From contig NZ_AP025591.1 in NCBI RefSeq assembly GCF_023169945.1, positions 2,626,501-2,690,500 of the forward strand: a DNA stretch of 64,000 nucleotides, in the 5' to 3' direction. This DNA is from Anaeromyxobacter oryzae. GTDB taxonomy: Bacteria > Myxococcota > Myxococcia > Myxococcales > Anaeromyxobacteraceae. Shown here piece by piece: positions 51,380 through 60,588 of this stretch (its first letter is position 1; each line of letters starts with the position of its first letter). Below the pieces are notes generated by a model. That model was not told the DNA's origin, did not search any database, and was given only the letters and a program-made list of their open reading frames with translations. The position numbers and the translations under genes are program-made.

Positions 51380-52705
51380 CTAGTAGGTGATCGCCCCGAC
51401 GCGGGCGGCGCGGGAGGACTGGTCGAGGCCCCAGCCGTGGTCGCCGTGCGGGCAGCGGCGCTCCTCCACGTGCTGCAGGAACTCGTGCTTGAACTTCTTG
51501 AGGAAGGACTGGACCGGCATCGCCGCGGCGTCGCCGAGCGCGCAGATGGTCTGGCCGGCGATGTTCCCGGCGACCTGCTCGAGCTTCGCCACGTCCGCCG
51601 CGGTCGCGTGCCCGTGCTCGATCTTCTCGACGATGCCCTCCATCCAGGAGGTGCCCTCGCGACAGGGCGTGCACTGGCCGCAGCTCTCCTCGGCGTAGAA
51701 CTTCGAGATCCGGGCGAGCGCGCGCACCATGCAGGTGGACTCGTCGAACACGATGACGCCGCCCGACCCGGACATCGAGCCGGCCGCCTTCACCGCGTCG
51801 AACTCGAGCGAGATGTCGATCTCGCTCGCGGCGAGCACCGGCGCGGAGGAGCCGCCGGGGATCACGGCCTTGAGCTTCCGGCCGCCGACGATCCCGCCCG
51901 CGTCCTCCATGATGAGCTTCTTCAGGTTGTAGTGGACCGGCTTCTCGTAGACGCCCGGCCGGTTCACGTGGCCGGAGACGCCGAAGAGGCGCGTGCCGCC
52001 GGACTTGCCCACGCCGAGCGCGGCGAACGCCTCGCCGCCGTTCGCGACGATCCAGGGGACGTTCGCGATGGTCTCGACGTTGTTGATGATGGTCGGCTTG
52101 CCCCAGAGGCCCACCACCGCCGGGAACGGCGGCTTGAGGCGCGGGTAGCCCTTCTTGCCCTCGAGCGACTCGAGGAGCGCCGACTCCTCGCCGCAGATGT
52201 ACGCGCCCGCGCCGCGGTGCACGCTGATCTGCAGGTCGAAGTCCTTCTTGCCGAGGAGCCGCGGGCCGATGATCCCCGCCGCGTTCGCCTCCGCGATGGC
52301 CTTCTCGAGCGCGCGGGCCTGCTTCGCGAACTCGCCGCGGATGTAGATGTACGCGAGGTGGATGTCGAGCGCGTAGCACGTGAGCGCGATGCCCTCGAGG
52401 AGCATGTGCGGGTCGTGCTCGATGATGTAGCGGTCCTTGAACGTGCCGGGCTCGGACTCGTCGGCGTTCACCGTGAGGTAACGCGGGCGGACGTCCTTCG
52501 GGAGGAACGTCCACTTGAGGCCGGTGGCGAAGCCGGCGCCGCCGCGGCCGCGGAGGTTCGACTTCTTCACCTCGTCGACGACGGCGGCGGGATCCATCCC
52601 GAGCGCCTTGTCGAGCGCCTGGTAGCCACCGTCCTGGCGGTAGCTCTCGAGCGTGGCGGAGTTCGGCTTCCCCCAGCGCTTCGTGAGGATGAGCGTCTCG
52701 CTCAC
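51380..52705 (-). CDS. nuoF: NADH-quinone oxidoreductase subunit F, NADH-binding
   Basis: 441 residues, GTG start overlapping the nuoE stop. NADH/FMN motifs LRGRGGAGFATGLKW, NADESEPGTFKDRYII, GAGAYICGEESALLESLEGK, and [4Fe-4S] Cys in ESCGQCTPCREGTSW and ICALGDAAA. All four cluster Cys are present. Works with NuoE in the input module. Confidence 0.96.
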   Translation of the reverse strand: MSETLILTKRWGKPNSATLESYRQDGGYQALDKALGMDPAAVVDEVKKSNLRGRGGAGFATGLKWTFLPKDVRPRYLTVNADESEPGTFKDRYIIEHDPHMLLEGIALTCYALDIHLAYIYIRGEFAKQARALEKAIAEANAAGIIGPRLLGKKDFDLQISVHRGAGAYICGEESALLESLEGKKGYPRLKPPFPAVVGLWGKPTIINNVETIANVPWIVANGGEAFAALGVGKSGGTRLFGVSGHVNRPGVYEKPVHYNLKKLIMEDAGGIVGGRKLKAVIPGGSSAPVLAASEIDISLEFDAVKAAGSMSGSGGVIVFDESTCMVRALARISKFYAEESCGQCTPCREGTSWMEGIVEKIEHGHATAADVAKLEQVAGNIAGQTICALGDAAAMPVQSFLKKFKHEFLQHVEERRCPHGDHGWGLDQSSRAARVGAITY

Positions 52706-53229
52706 TTGAGGCCTCCGACGATCTGATCGACCTTCTGGATGTCGAGCCGCTCGTACATCTCCTCGTCGACGAGCATCGCCGGCGCGGTGCCGCACGCGCC
52801 GAGGCACTCGACCTCGCGGAGGGTGATGCGGCCGTCGCGCGTCGTCTGGCCCTTGGGCCCCGCGTTCGCGAGCTCGAGCTTCTTCTTCAGGTACTCGAAG
52901 ATCCGCTCGCCCCCGGTCAGGCAGCAGGACACGTTCGTGCAGATCTCCACGACGTGCTTCCCGGGTGGATCGTCGTGGAACATCACGTAGAAGGTCGCGA
53001 CCTCCTCCGCGCGCGCCGGCGACGTGCCGAGGCGATCGGCGCAGAGCCGCTGCACCGCGGGGGAGAGGTAGCCGAACACCTCCTGGCCGATGCGGAGGGC
53101 CGGGATCATGGCGGCAGCCTTCCGATCGGGCGGGTAGCGCTTCAGCACCACCTGCAGCTCCCGATCGAAGTGCTCGACCTTCTCGCGGGGCAGTTCTTCG
53201 ACCGCACCAACCGACGCTGGTTTCGTCAT
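52702..53229 (-). CDS. nuoE: NADH-quinone oxidoreductase subunit E
   Basis: 175 residues. Thioredoxin-like fold with YPPDRKAAAMIPALRIGQEV and a [2Fe-2S] cluster: CTNVSCCLTGG and CLGACGTAPAMLV. First gene of nuoE-F-J-K, with promoter candidate 53263-53291. No nuoA-D genes are present in this part of the window. Confidence 0.95.
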   Translation of the reverse strand: MTKPASVGAVEELPREKVEHFDRELQVVLKRYPPDRKAAAMIPALRIGQEVFGYLSPAVQRLCADRLGTSPARAEEVATFYVMFHDDPPGKHVVEICTNVSCCLTGGERIFEYLKKKLELANAGPKGQTTRDGRITLREVECLGACGTAPAMLVDEEMYERLDIQKVDQIVGGLK

Positions 53230-53262
53230 AAAGGTCCGAGAAGTCTGGGCGAAATCCGGGGC

Positions 53263-53291
53263 AGGCTAGTGAGGCAAGGTAGTATTGTCAA
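53263..53291 (-). promoter_or_regulatory. Candidate promoter of nuoE-nuoF-nuoJ-nuoK
   Basis: Minus strand TTGACA (53291-53286) and TAGCCT (53268-53263) are 17 bases apart, about 34 bases from the nuoE start. The -35 is perfect. Confidence 0.55.
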
Positions 53292-53361
53292 GGAGAAGGC
53301 CGCTCCATTTACTGCGATTTCTCGCCAGAACACGCCGGCGACCGGCGAGCGGCCGTCGCGC

Positions 53362-53367
53362 TATACT
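53362..53367 (+). promoter_or_regulatory. -10-like TATACT near the PilZ-receiver gene start
   Basis: TATACT ends 12 bases before the ATG at 53380. No -35 at 16-18 bases. With +1 about 6-7 bases later the message would be nearly leaderless. Confidence 0.4.
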
Positions 53368-53379
53368 CTCGCCCGCCGG

Positions 53380-54126
53380 ATGGCCGAGGGACCAGAAAAG
53401 CGCCGCGATCCTCGCGTCCCCCTCGTCCTGAGGGTGGATTATCCGGGCTCGCCCTCCGCGGTCCGCGACGCCACCGAGAACCTATCCGCCGGCGGTCTCT
53501 TCATCCGCACCGATCGCGCCCTCGCCGAGGGCGAGCGGGTCCCGCTCGTCGTGAGCTTCCCCGGCCTCCTCGATCCGCTCGAGGTCGAGGTCGAGGTGGT
53601 GCGGCGCCGGCCCGCGACGTCCGAGGGGCCGGGCGGCGTTGCGGTGAAGATCCCGTTCGACCGCATCGACGACCGGCACAAGCTCGCCCGCCTCGCCGAG
53701 ACCGCGCGGACCGGCCTCGGGAAGGCGCGGCAGGGGTTCCGGGTCCTCGTCGTCGAGGACAACCCGCACGTCGTCGAGATGTACGACTACGCGCTCCGCA
53801 AGCTGAAGGCCGGCGAGGGGGGCGTGGACGTCGGGGTGGAGTTCGCCTCGAACGGCCACGAGGCGCTGCTCCGGCTCGCGACCCCGCCGAAGGTCGACCT
53901 GGTCATGGCCGACCTCTACATGCCGGTGATGGACGGCTTCACGCTGGTCGAGCGGATGCGCGGCGATCCGGCGCTCATGGAGACCCCCGTGCTCGTGATC
54001 AGCGCGGGCGGCGCCGACGCGCGGGCGCGCGCCGTCGATCTCGGCGTCGACGTCTACCTGCAGAAGCCGGTGCAGTTCGCGGACATCATCGCGACGGTGC
54101 GGACGCTCCTCAAGGTCCGGAGCTGA
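53380..54126 (+). CDS. PilZ domain plus response-regulator receiver protein
   Basis: 248 residues. A PilZ domain (about 5-105) with RRDPRVPLVLRVDYPGSPSA and LSAGGLFIRTDRAL, whose RxxxR and (D/N)xSxxG motifs bind cyclic di-GMP, is followed by a receiver domain (about 120-248): FRVLVVEDNPHVVEMYDYAL, the phospho-acceptor Asp in LVMADLYMPVMDGFTLVERM, VLVISAGGADARARAVDLGV and LQKPVQFADI. The order PilZ then receiver is a myxobacterial arrangement. Start ATG at 53380; it combines phosphorelay and c-di-GMP input. Which kinase feeds it is unknown. Confidence 0.9.
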   Translation: MAEGPEKRRDPRVPLVLRVDYPGSPSAVRDATENLSAGGLFIRTDRALAEGERVPLVVSFPGLLDPLEVEVEVVRRRPATSEGPGGVAVKIPFDRIDDRHKLARLAETARTGLGKARQGFRVLVVEDNPHVVEMYDYALRKLKAGEGGVDVGVEFASNGHEALLRLATPPKVDLVMADLYMPVMDGFTLVERMRGDPALMETPVLVISAGGADARARAVDLGVDVYLQKPVQFADIIATVRTLLKVRS

Positions 54127-54152
54127 GGCGCGCCGCCGGCGCTCCGCGCCGC

Positions 54153-54584
54153 TCAGGCTCGTTTCCGCATCACCACGTGGGCGATGCCCGCCTCCTCGAA
54201 GACGTCGCCGACGGGCGCGTAGCCGTGCCGCCGGTAGAAGGCCTCGACGTAGCACTGCGCGTGGAGCTCGATCTCGGCGATCCCCTCGGCGCGGGCGTGC
54301 GCCTCGAGGGCCGCGAGCACGCGCGCCCCCACCCCGGCGCGCCGGTACGCGGCGTCCACCGCCATCCGGCCGATCCGCCCGGTGCCGTCCGGCTGGCGAA
54401 CGAGCCGGCCGGTCCCGACGCACCGGGCGCCGTCGAGGGCGACCGCGTGGAACGCGGCGTCGTCCTGCGCGTCGCGCTCGAGCTCGACCGGCACCTTCTG
54501 CTCGACGACGAAGACGCGGTGCCGGAGCGCGTACGCCTCGGCGCGGAGCGCGGCGGTATCCGCGGCCACGACGGTGATCGGCAT
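54153..54584 (-). CDS. GNAT-family N-acetyltransferase (ElaA-like)
   Basis: 143 residues. RHRVFVVEQKVPVELERDAQ, the acetyl-CoA loop GRIGRMAVDAAYRRAGVGAR, and FYRRHGYAPVGDVFEEAGI are typical of ElaA/YjcF-type acetyltransferases. Acyl acceptor unknown. The gene lies downstream of HU, after a strong hairpin. Confidence 0.85.
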   Translation of the reverse strand: MPITVVAADTAALRAEAYALRHRVFVVEQKVPVELERDAQDDAAFHAVALDGARCVGTGRLVRQPDGTGRIGRMAVDAAYRRAGVGARVLAALEAHARAEGIAEIELHAQCYVEAFYRRHGYAPVGDVFEEAGIAHVVMRKRA

Positions 54585-54607
54585 CTTCGACCTCCCGTGA
54601 AACGACG

Positions 54608-54664
54608 GACGCCCGCCGGGAACCCGGCGGGCGTCGCGTTGCGGTAGGGCCCGTGCGCGGGCCC
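54608..54664 (-). terminator. Terminator hairpins after the HU gene
   Basis: Main hairpin 54608-54635: 13-base arms GACGCCCGCCGGG and complement with a 2-base spacer, followed on the minus strand by CGTCGTTTCAC. A second one, 54647-54664, is GGGCCCG-TGCG-CGGGCCC. Both lie 16-73 bases after the HU stop, between HU and the acetyltransferase gene. They probably end the HU transcript. Confidence 0.6.
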
Positions 54665-54680
54665 GCGGCGGACCGAAGGA

Positions 54681-54968
54681 CTACTTCTTCGCCTTCTTGT
54701 TGAAGATGTCCTTCAGCGCCTTCGCCGGCGTGAGCTTGATCGCGGTGCGGGCCGGGATCTTGATCTGCTCGCCGGTCGCCGGGTTGCGGCCGATGCGGGC
54801 CTTGCGGTCGACGAGCTTCACCGCGCCGAGACCGCCGAGCGGGATCTTCCCCTCGGCCTTGAGGCGCTTCGTCACGACCTCCTCGACCGCCTGGAACACC
54901 GCCCGAACCTGCGCCTTGGAGACCTGCGAACCCTCGGCCACCGCCTGGAAGAACTGAGCCTGCGTCAT
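54681..54968 (-). CDS. HU-family DNA-binding protein
   Basis: 95 residues. MTQAQFFQAVAEGSQVSKAQ, VVTKRLKAEGKIPLGGLGAV, the DNA-arm stretch ARIGRNPATGEQIKIPARTA and KLTPAKALKDIFNKKAKK. A complete HU fold, with the IPLGGLGAVKL signature-like block. Its Lys-rich tail (KDIFNKKAKK) is short. Promoter candidate 55025-55053. Single gene unit. Confidence 0.94.
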   Translation of the reverse strand: MTQAQFFQAVAEGSQVSKAQVRAVFQAVEEVVTKRLKAEGKIPLGGLGAVKLVDRKARIGRNPATGEQIKIPARTAIKLTPAKALKDIFNKKAKK

Positions 54969-55024
54969 GTAGGGGATCCCTCCTGTCGCCTCGCCGCGGG
55001 AGTGTGAAGCGGCGTCGGTCCGAG

Positions 55025-55053
55025 CAGATATCGCTTCCGGATCACGGCGTCAA
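55025..55053 (-). promoter_or_regulatory. Candidate promoter of the HU gene
   Basis: Minus strand TTGACG (55053-55048) and TATCTG (55030-55025), 17 bases apart, 56 bases before the ATG. Confidence 0.5.
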
Positions 55054-55149
55054 CTTCATCGCTGCACGGATCGCCTGAAAAATGGGCCTCCCGTGACACC
55101 CACCTCCGGGAATGCCCGGAAAAAGGGCGTTCGGACTCGCACTGCGAGT

Positions 55150-56265
55150 TCACTTGAGGGCTGCGACGATCTCGAACGCGATGAGGGCGATGACGGCGAG
55201 CTCCATGAGCTCGGCGCGGCTCGTGTCGGCCGAGTCGCCGATGAGGTCGTTCACCTCGGCGACGAGCCGCTGCTTCCGGAGGACCGTCTCCTGCCAGGCG
55301 GGGAGCCGGAAGCGCCGGACCGCCGCCTGGTAGAGGCGGGCGAGGTAGAAGTCGCCCACGATTTTCACCGCATTTTCCAGCCTTTCGATCATCTCGGAGA
55401 TCTCGAGGAGGAGCGCCGCGGTGCTGCGCTGCAGCTTCCGGTACTTGCGGGTGAAGATGTTCGCGAGGGGCGTGCCGCCGGTCTCGATGTCGTCGTAGAT
55501 GCGGTGCAGCGCGCGGTCCAGGAGGGCGTCGTAGTAGCGCAGCTCGAGGAGGTGGGCGGTCGCGAACTCGAGCAGGTCGGGGATGTCCTCCACGCCGGAC
55601 GGCTCGGAGACGAAGGCGCTGTTCCAGTGCACCACCGCGAGGTCGTCCTCGAGGTAGGAGAAGTGGTGCGAAAGGACGTCCTGGCGCTCGGCGGCGGAGA
55701 GCGGCGTCTCGCTGGTCTCGCCGAGGAGGAGCTCCGGGACGGGCGCGCGGGCGAGCAGGTCCAGGGCGCGGAACGGGCCGCCCTCGAAGGCGCGGACGAG
55801 GAAGACCTGGTAGCTCTCGAGGCCCTCCCAGGAGTGGGGGCGCTCCAGCGCTGGCCCGAGGTCCCGGGCGATCGCCTCCACCTCGCGGCGCGCCTCGGTG
55901 TCGAGCGCCGGGGCCGGCTCCACGAAGAGCTCCTCCGCGAGGGGCACCAGCTCGGAGAGGGCCGTGCCCGGCGCGATCCGCAGCTTGTAGCGGACCGACA
56001 CCACGCCGTAGTCGTACACGTGCGCGCTCGCCTCGACCTGGCGCGGCCCCGAGGCGAGGGGCAGCGCGCGCTGCCCGAGCGCCACGTGCAGGGGGGGCCG
56101 GGGGAACTCGAGCGCCGAGGCGGACTGCGCGCCGGCGAGCCGGAGCCGGGACTTCGGCGCGGAGACGACCTCCTCCGCCCGCACGAGGTCCACGGCGTCG
56201 GCGACGTCGAAGAGCCGGTAGACGAGCACGTCCCCGTCCACCACCGCAGGCACTTGCCCGTTCAT
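55150..56265 (-). CDS. RMD1/DUF155-like protein with C-terminal membrane anchor
   Basis: 371 residues. N-terminal half with ASAHVYDYGVVSVRYKLRIA and ALSELVPLAEELFVEPAPAL; C-terminal half with FSYLEDDLAVVHWNSAFV, YYDALLDRALHRIYDDIETG, FTRKYRKLQRSTAALLLEIS, KIVGDFYLARLYQAAVRRFR, TVLRKQRLVAEVNDLIGDSA and a final hydrophobic helix ELMELAVIALIAFEIVAAL. The FDxGxxxxW-like N block, the RK-helix and EVNDL match the RMD1/SIF2 (DUF155) family of eukaryotes and bacteria. Function unknown; membrane-anchored at the C-terminus. Confidence 0.72.
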   Translation of the reverse strand: MNGQVPAVVDGDVLVYRLFDVADAVDLVRAEEVVSAPKSRLRLAGAQSASALEFPRPPLHVALGQRALPLASGPRQVEASAHVYDYGVVSVRYKLRIAPGTALSELVPLAEELFVEPAPALDTEARREVEAIARDLGPALERPHSWEGLESYQVFLVRAFEGGPFRALDLLARAPVPELLLGETSETPLSAAERQDVLSHHFSYLEDDLAVVHWNSAFVSEPSGVEDIPDLLEFATAHLLELRYYDALLDRALHRIYDDIETGGTPLANIFTRKYRKLQRSTAALLLEISEMIERLENAVKIVGDFYLARLYQAAVRRFRLPAWQETVLRKQRLVAEVNDLIGDSADTSRAELMELAVIALIAFEIVAALK

Positions 56266-56390
56266 CCGCGGCGGAGCTTAGCCGAGGCGTCCGGCGCCGG
56301 CCCGGGAATCCCCTGTGCGGGGACACCTGACGAGAGCCTTGCCGGCGCGCGCAGCCGCGACAATGAGTCGCAGGTCGCCCAGGGGCTCCG

Positions 56391-57197
56391 TTGGCCACGA
56401 ACGACGTCCCGAATCCGCGCCGCGCGCCGCGCGTCCCCGTCCGCCTCCCGGTGGAGGTGCGGCACCGCTTCTCGACGTGGCGCGCGGACACCGAGGACCT
56501 CGGCCCGCGCGGCTGCCAGCTCGTGACGCCGCGCCTCGTCGCGCCGGGCCGGGACGTTAAGCTCCGCATCGACTGCGCGGTGATCGGGCGGGAGGTCCGC
56601 GTGGCCGGCACGGTCATCTGGTCGCGCCCGCAGGCGCCCTCGCGCCTCGGCGTCGCGTTCGACGCGTCGGAGACCGACCGCGCCTGGTTCGAGACGCTCC
56701 TCGAGGCGGATCCCGCCGCCGCGCGCGCCGCCCGCCGCGCGCCGGACGTCCTCGCGCGAGCGACCCGCGTCCACCTCGGTGCGCCGCCGCGACTCGTCGT
56801 GGACTTCACGGCCGACGAGGTCACGATCCTCCGCCGCATCGGCGCGGGCGTCACCGTCGACGCGCTGGTCCGCTCCTTCGGCGCGTCCTCGGAGCGGCTG
56901 CTCGGGGCGCTGTTCTCGCTCGTCGCTCGGCGGCTCGTCGTGCTCGATCCCGCGGAGGCGACCGGACCGCTCGTCTGGCGCGGCGTGCTCGAGCAGGCGG
57001 ACACCGCCAACGCGGCGCAGGCCGTGCCGGACACGCCCCGGTCGTCGGCCGCGCAGCGCCTCTACGACGAGGGGCTCTCGCACCTCGCCGCGGGCCGGAT
57101 CCAGCTCGCGGCGCGCCGGTTCGCCGACGCGCTCGCGGCGGCCCCGTCGGACCACGTCATCCAGGAGCAGCTGGAACGGATCGCGCGCTGGGCCTGA
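56391..57197 (+). CDS. PilZ-domain protein with helical C-terminus
   Basis: 268 residues from a TTG at 56391. The PilZ domain (about 10-105) has RRAPRVPVRLPVEVRHRFST, EDLGPRGCQLVTPRLVAPG and GTVIWSRPQAPSRLGVAFDA. The middle (about 120-200) has DFTADEVTILRRIGAGVTVD and SERLLGALFSLVARRLVVLD, a winged-helix-like block, and the end has a TPR-like helix pair (AAQRLYDEGLSHLAAGRIQL). Possible c-di-GMP effector. Convergent with purF, 7 bases apart. Confidence 0.8.
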   Translation: MATNDVPNPRRAPRVPVRLPVEVRHRFSTWRADTEDLGPRGCQLVTPRLVAPGRDVKLRIDCAVIGREVRVAGTVIWSRPQAPSRLGVAFDASETDRAWFETLLEADPAAARAARRAPDVLARATRVHLGAPPRLVVDFTADEVTILRRIGAGVTVDALVRSFGASSERLLGALFSLVARRLVVLDPAEATGPLVWRGVLEQADTANAAQAVPDTPRSSAAQRLYDEGLSHLAAGRIQLAARRFADALAAAPSDHVIQEQLERIARWA

Positions 57198-57204
57198 GCG
57201 GCGG

Positions 57205-58662
57205 TCACCCGCCGACGACGCGCAGCGGCGTCTGCGCGGGGCGCTTCGGGAACTCGATCAGGTACTCGCCGGAGAAGCACGCGTCGCAGAAGCCGGTCCG
57301 CTCGTCGCCGATCGCCGCGTACAGCCCCTCGAGCGAAAGGTAGCCGAGGCTGTCCGCGGTCACGTAGGTCGCGATCTCCGGGGTCGTGTGCGTGCTCGCG
57401 ATGAGCTCCTGCCGCGTCGGCGTGTCGATGCCGTAGTAGCAGGGCCACGCGGTCGGCGGGGAGCTGATCCGGAGGTGGACCTCGGTCGCGCCCGCGGCGC
57501 GGATCATCTTCACGATCTTCCGGCTGGTGGTGCCGCGCACGACCGAGTCGTCCACGACGACGACGCGCTTGCCGGTGAGCACGCCCCGGAGCGCGTTCAG
57601 CTTGAGCTTCACGCCGAAGTGCCGGATCGACTGCTGCGGCTCGATGAAGGTGCGCCCGACGTAGTGGGAGCGGACGAGCCCCATCGCGAACGGGATCCCG
57701 CTCTGCTCGGCGTAGCCGATCGCCGCCGGCACGCCCGAGTCCGGGACGGGGACGACGAGGTCGGCCTCGACCGAGTGCTCCTTCGCGAGCTGCTTCCCGA
57801 AGGAGTGGCGCACCTCGTACACGCTCCGGCCGAAGAGCACCGAGTCCGGCCGCGCGAAGTAGATGTGCTCGAAGACGCAGCGGCCCAGGCGGGTGGCCGG
57901 GCGCTGCTCGGGGAACAGCCGCTCGCTGCGGACGCCGCTCGCGTCGATGACGACGATCTCGCCCGGGTGGACCTCGCGGACGTAGTCGGCCTCGATGAGG
58001 TCGAGGGCGGTCGTCTCGCTCGCGAGGACCCAGTTGCCCTTGAGGCGGCCGAGCACGAGCGGGCGGAACCCCATCGGATCGCGCACGCCGACGATCGCCT
58101 TCGGCGTCATGAACAGCATCGAGTACGCGCCGGAGACCTTCCCCAGCGCCTGCCGGATCGAGCCGAGGAGGTGCTCGACCGTGCCGGGCGCGCCGGTCGG
58201 GCGCGCGCGGGCGAGCAGGTGGACCACCACCTCGGTGTCCGTCGACGCGGTGAAGATCGACCCCTGCGACTCGAGCTCGGCGCGGAGCGCCTCGGCGTTC
58301 ACGAGGTTGCCGTTGTGCGCGACGGCGATGGCGCCGCCCGCGTACTGGACCGCGAGCGGCTGCGCGTTCTTCACGTGCGAGGCGCCGGTCGTGGAGTAGC
58401 GGACGTGCCCGATCGCGGCGCCGCCCTTCAGCTTCGCGAGCACCTCGGCGTTGAAGATGTCGGCGACGAGGCCCATGTCCCGGTGGACGTGGAGGGTCTC
58501 GCCGTCGGACGCGACGATGCCGGCCGACTCCTGCCCGCGATGCTGCAGCGCGTGCAGGCCGAGATACGTGAAGTTCGCGGCTTCTTCGGAATGGCCGACG
58601 GCCCAGATCCCGAAGACGCCGCACTCGTCCTTCATCTTGTCGTAGACGGCGTCGTACCCCAT
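57205..58662 (-). CDS. purF: Amidophosphoribosyltransferase
   Basis: 485 residues. [20 protein letters not shown]: a 13-residue propeptide before nucleophile Cys14. [83 protein letters not shown] (PRPP) are all present. Four Cys ([30 protein letters not shown]) indicate the oxygen-labile [4Fe-4S] type as in Bacillus. First step of purine synthesis. A -10-like hexamer lies 10 bases upstream. Confidence 0.96.
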   Translation of the reverse strand: MGYDAVYDKMKDECGVFGIWAVGHSEEAANFTYLGLHALQHRGQESAGIVASDGETLHVHRDMGLVADIFNAEVLAKLKGGAAIGHVRYSTTGASHVKNAQPLAVQYAGGAIAVAHNGNLVNAEALRAELESQGSIFTASTDTEVVVHLLARARPTGAPGTVEHLLGSIRQALGKVSGAYSMLFMTPKAIVGVRDPMGFRPLVLGRLKGNWVLASETTALDLIEADYVREVHPGEIVVIDASGVRSERLFPEQRPATRLGRCVFEHIYFARPDSVLFGRSVYEVRHSFGKQLAKEHSVEADLVVPVPDSGVPAAIGYAEQSGIPFAMGLVRSHYVGRTFIEPQQSIRHFGVKLKLNALRGVLTGKRVVVVDDSVVRGTTSRKIVKMIRAAGATEVHLRISSPPTAWPCYYGIDTPTRQELIASTHTTPEIATYVTADSLGYLSLEGLYAAIGDERTGFCDACFSGEYLIEFPKRPAQTPLRVVGG

Positions 58663-58672
58663 GGAGCGCGGG

Positions 58673-58678
58673 AGTATA
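58673..58678 (-). promoter_or_regulatory. -10-like TATACT near purF start
   Basis: Minus strand TATACT ends 10 bases before the ATG of purF at 58662. No -35 match at 16-18 bases. Divergent from the ceramidase-like gene at 58690, whose TTG start is inside a 16-base hairpin (58687-58702). Confidence 0.4.
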
Positions 58679-58689
58679 ACGATCCACGC

Positions 58690-60045
58690 TTGAAAAAGCG
58701 TCCCACCCGAAAGCTCCTCCTCGTCGCCGCGCTCGTGCTCGGAATCCCGGCAGCGCTCGCCGCCCTGCTCTCGGTGCCGACCCCGCCGCGGCGCCCCGAG
58801 GCGCCCCCCCGCATGGAGGCGGTCGCGCGCGGGCGGGGCCCGCTCTCCGCCGGCGCGGCGACGCTCGACTTCGAGCTGCCCGCCGGGACGCCGATCGGCG
58901 GGTTCGCGCGGCTCTCGTACGACGCGACCGGCGTCCGCAACCGGGTGAGCGTGCGGGCGGTCGTGGTGGAGGCGGCGGGGTGCCGGGTCGCCCTCGTCTC
59001 TGCCGAGCTCCTGCTCGTCCCGGATGCGCTCGAGGAGGCCGTCCGGGCGCGGCTCGCCGACGTCCCCCTCGACGGGCTCGTGCTCGCGGCGACGCACACC
59101 CACGCCGGCCCCGGCGGGTACTGGGACGACGCCGCCGGCGAGCGGCTCGCGACGGGGCCGTTCGACCCCGCCGTCCGCGACGCCATCGCCCGCACCATCG
59201 CGACCGCGATCCGCCACGCCGCCGCCTCCGAGGGCCCGGCCCGCCTGGCGGTGGCGCGGGCGCGCGTCGAGAAGCTCGCCCGGAACCGGAACGGCGGGCC
59301 GAAGGACGCGCGCCTCGTCGTGCTCCGCCTGGAGCGGCCGGACGCGACGCCCGTCGCGGAGCTCGCGCTCTTCCCCGCCCACCCGACCACGCTCGGCAAG
59401 AGGAACCGCGCACTCTCCGGCGACTGGGGCGGACCCTTCCTGTCGGTGAACAGCCACGGCGTGCGGCTCCTCTTCCAGGGCGCGTCCGGCGACCAGTCCG
59501 TCTCGCTCCCCACCGACGGCGCGATCTCGCCGGAGCTGTTCGCGGCCGCGCTCTCGACCGAGGTCGACAAGCTGCAGTTCGGGCCGGCCGACGCCGCCCC
59601 GGCCCTCGCGTTCGCCCGGGCGCTGGTCACGCTCCCGGCGCCGGTCCCGGGCGCCGCGCCACGGCTCGTCGAGCGCGCGGCGCGGAACCTCGTGGCGGAC
59701 CGCATGCCGGCGCAGGCGGCGGTGAGCGCGGTCCGGCTCGGCCCGGTGCTCCTCGTCGCGCTCCCCGGGGAGCCGACGGCGGAGGTCGGCGCCCGCCTCC
59801 GGGAGCGCGCGGGACCGGGCGCGGAGATCCTGTCCCTCGCCGACGGGTACGTCGGCTACGTCGAGGCGCCCGAGGTCATGGCCGAGGGGAAGGGCGAGAC
59901 CCGGCGGACGTACTACGGCCCCGACCTGGCGCCGCGGCTGGAGCGGGCGGTCGGCGCGGTCGCCGACGCCCTCCGCGACGATCGCCGCGGGGCCGGGCCG
60001 CTCCGGACGAAGGGGGCCCTCGCGCTCCCGTCGCGCCGTCGCTAG
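58690..60045 (+). CDS. Neutral/alkaline ceramidase-like exported protein
   Basis: 451 residues from TTG at 58690; [20 protein letters not shown] gives a signal anchor. The ceramidase-like domain has [78 protein letters not shown] and [20 protein letters not shown]. The metal-binding THTHxGPGG is intact. Whether the substrate is a sphingolipid is inference; this organism type can carry sphingolipids. No other lipid gene adjoins. Overlaps the thioesterase stop by 4 bases. Confidence 0.75.
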   Translation: MKKRPTRKLLLVAALVLGIPAALAALLSVPTPPRRPEAPPRMEAVARGRGPLSAGAATLDFELPAGTPIGGFARLSYDATGVRNRVSVRAVVVEAAGCRVALVSAELLLVPDALEEAVRARLADVPLDGLVLAATHTHAGPGGYWDDAAGERLATGPFDPAVRDAIARTIATAIRHAAASEGPARLAVARARVEKLARNRNGGPKDARLVVLRLERPDATPVAELALFPAHPTTLGKRNRALSGDWGGPFLSVNSHGVRLLFQGASGDQSVSLPTDGAISPELFAAALSTEVDKLQFGPADAAPALAFARALVTLPAPVPGAAPRLVERAARNLVADRMPAQAAVSAVRLGPVLLVALPGEPTAEVGARLRERAGPGAEILSLADGYVGYVEAPEVMAEGKGETRRTYYGPDLAPRLERAVGAVADALRDDRRGAGPLRTKGALALPSRRR

Positions 60046-60506
60046 CCGCCGCCCGGCGTCCTCGCGCGGATGGGCGGGAGCTCCTCCCAGCCCTCCGCGC
60101 GCGGCACGCTCGAGATCGCCGACACGAGCGACTCCGGCGGACGGATCAGCTTCCGCGTCTCCATCCCGAGCCAGCCGCCGTTGAGGACGATCCGGGCGAC
60201 CTTCTTCCCGCCCGGACGCCAGAAGTCGTGCGCGAGCCTGAACCGGGACGCGTCCGGCGCGAGGCCGAGCTGCGTGAAGTCCACCTCGACGGTCTCGCCG
60301 AGCCGCAGCTCGTGGAGGTAGTCGATCTCCTCGCGGAGGATCACCGGCCCGAAGCCCATCTCCTCGAACTTCTCGTAGGGGAAGCCGTGGTCGGCGAGGT
60401 AGCTCATCCGCGTGTCGATGGCGTACTCGCTGTAGGCCGTGTTGCGCATGTGGCCGTTGGCGTCGGAGTCGGACCACCGGACGATGAAGATCTTGGTGTA
60501 GCGCAT
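60042..60506 (-). CDS. Acyl-CoA thioesterase, hotdog (4HBT-like) family
   Basis: 154 residues. [20 protein letters not shown] has the Asp-Asn-His pattern of 4HBT-type thioesterases; [20 protein letters not shown] and [20 protein letters not shown] follow. Substrate unknown. Overlaps the ceramidase-like gene tail to tail by 4 bases; an ORF that continues leftward through purF is shadow sequence. Confidence 0.85.
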   Translation of the reverse strand: MRYTKIFIVRWSDSDANGHMRNTAYSEYAIDTRMSYLADHGFPYEKFEEMGFGPVILREEIDYLHELRLGETVEVDFTQLGLAPDASRFRLAHDFWRPGGKKVARIVLNGGWLGMETRKLIRPPESLVSAISSVPRAEGWEELPPIRARTPGGG

Positions 60507-60588
60507 GGCTCCTCGGGGGCCGTGGGGCGGTAGAGGTCTCTACCGCGGAACCGGGGCCGCCGCCGTCCACCCGGTTGGGATGCGAGCC

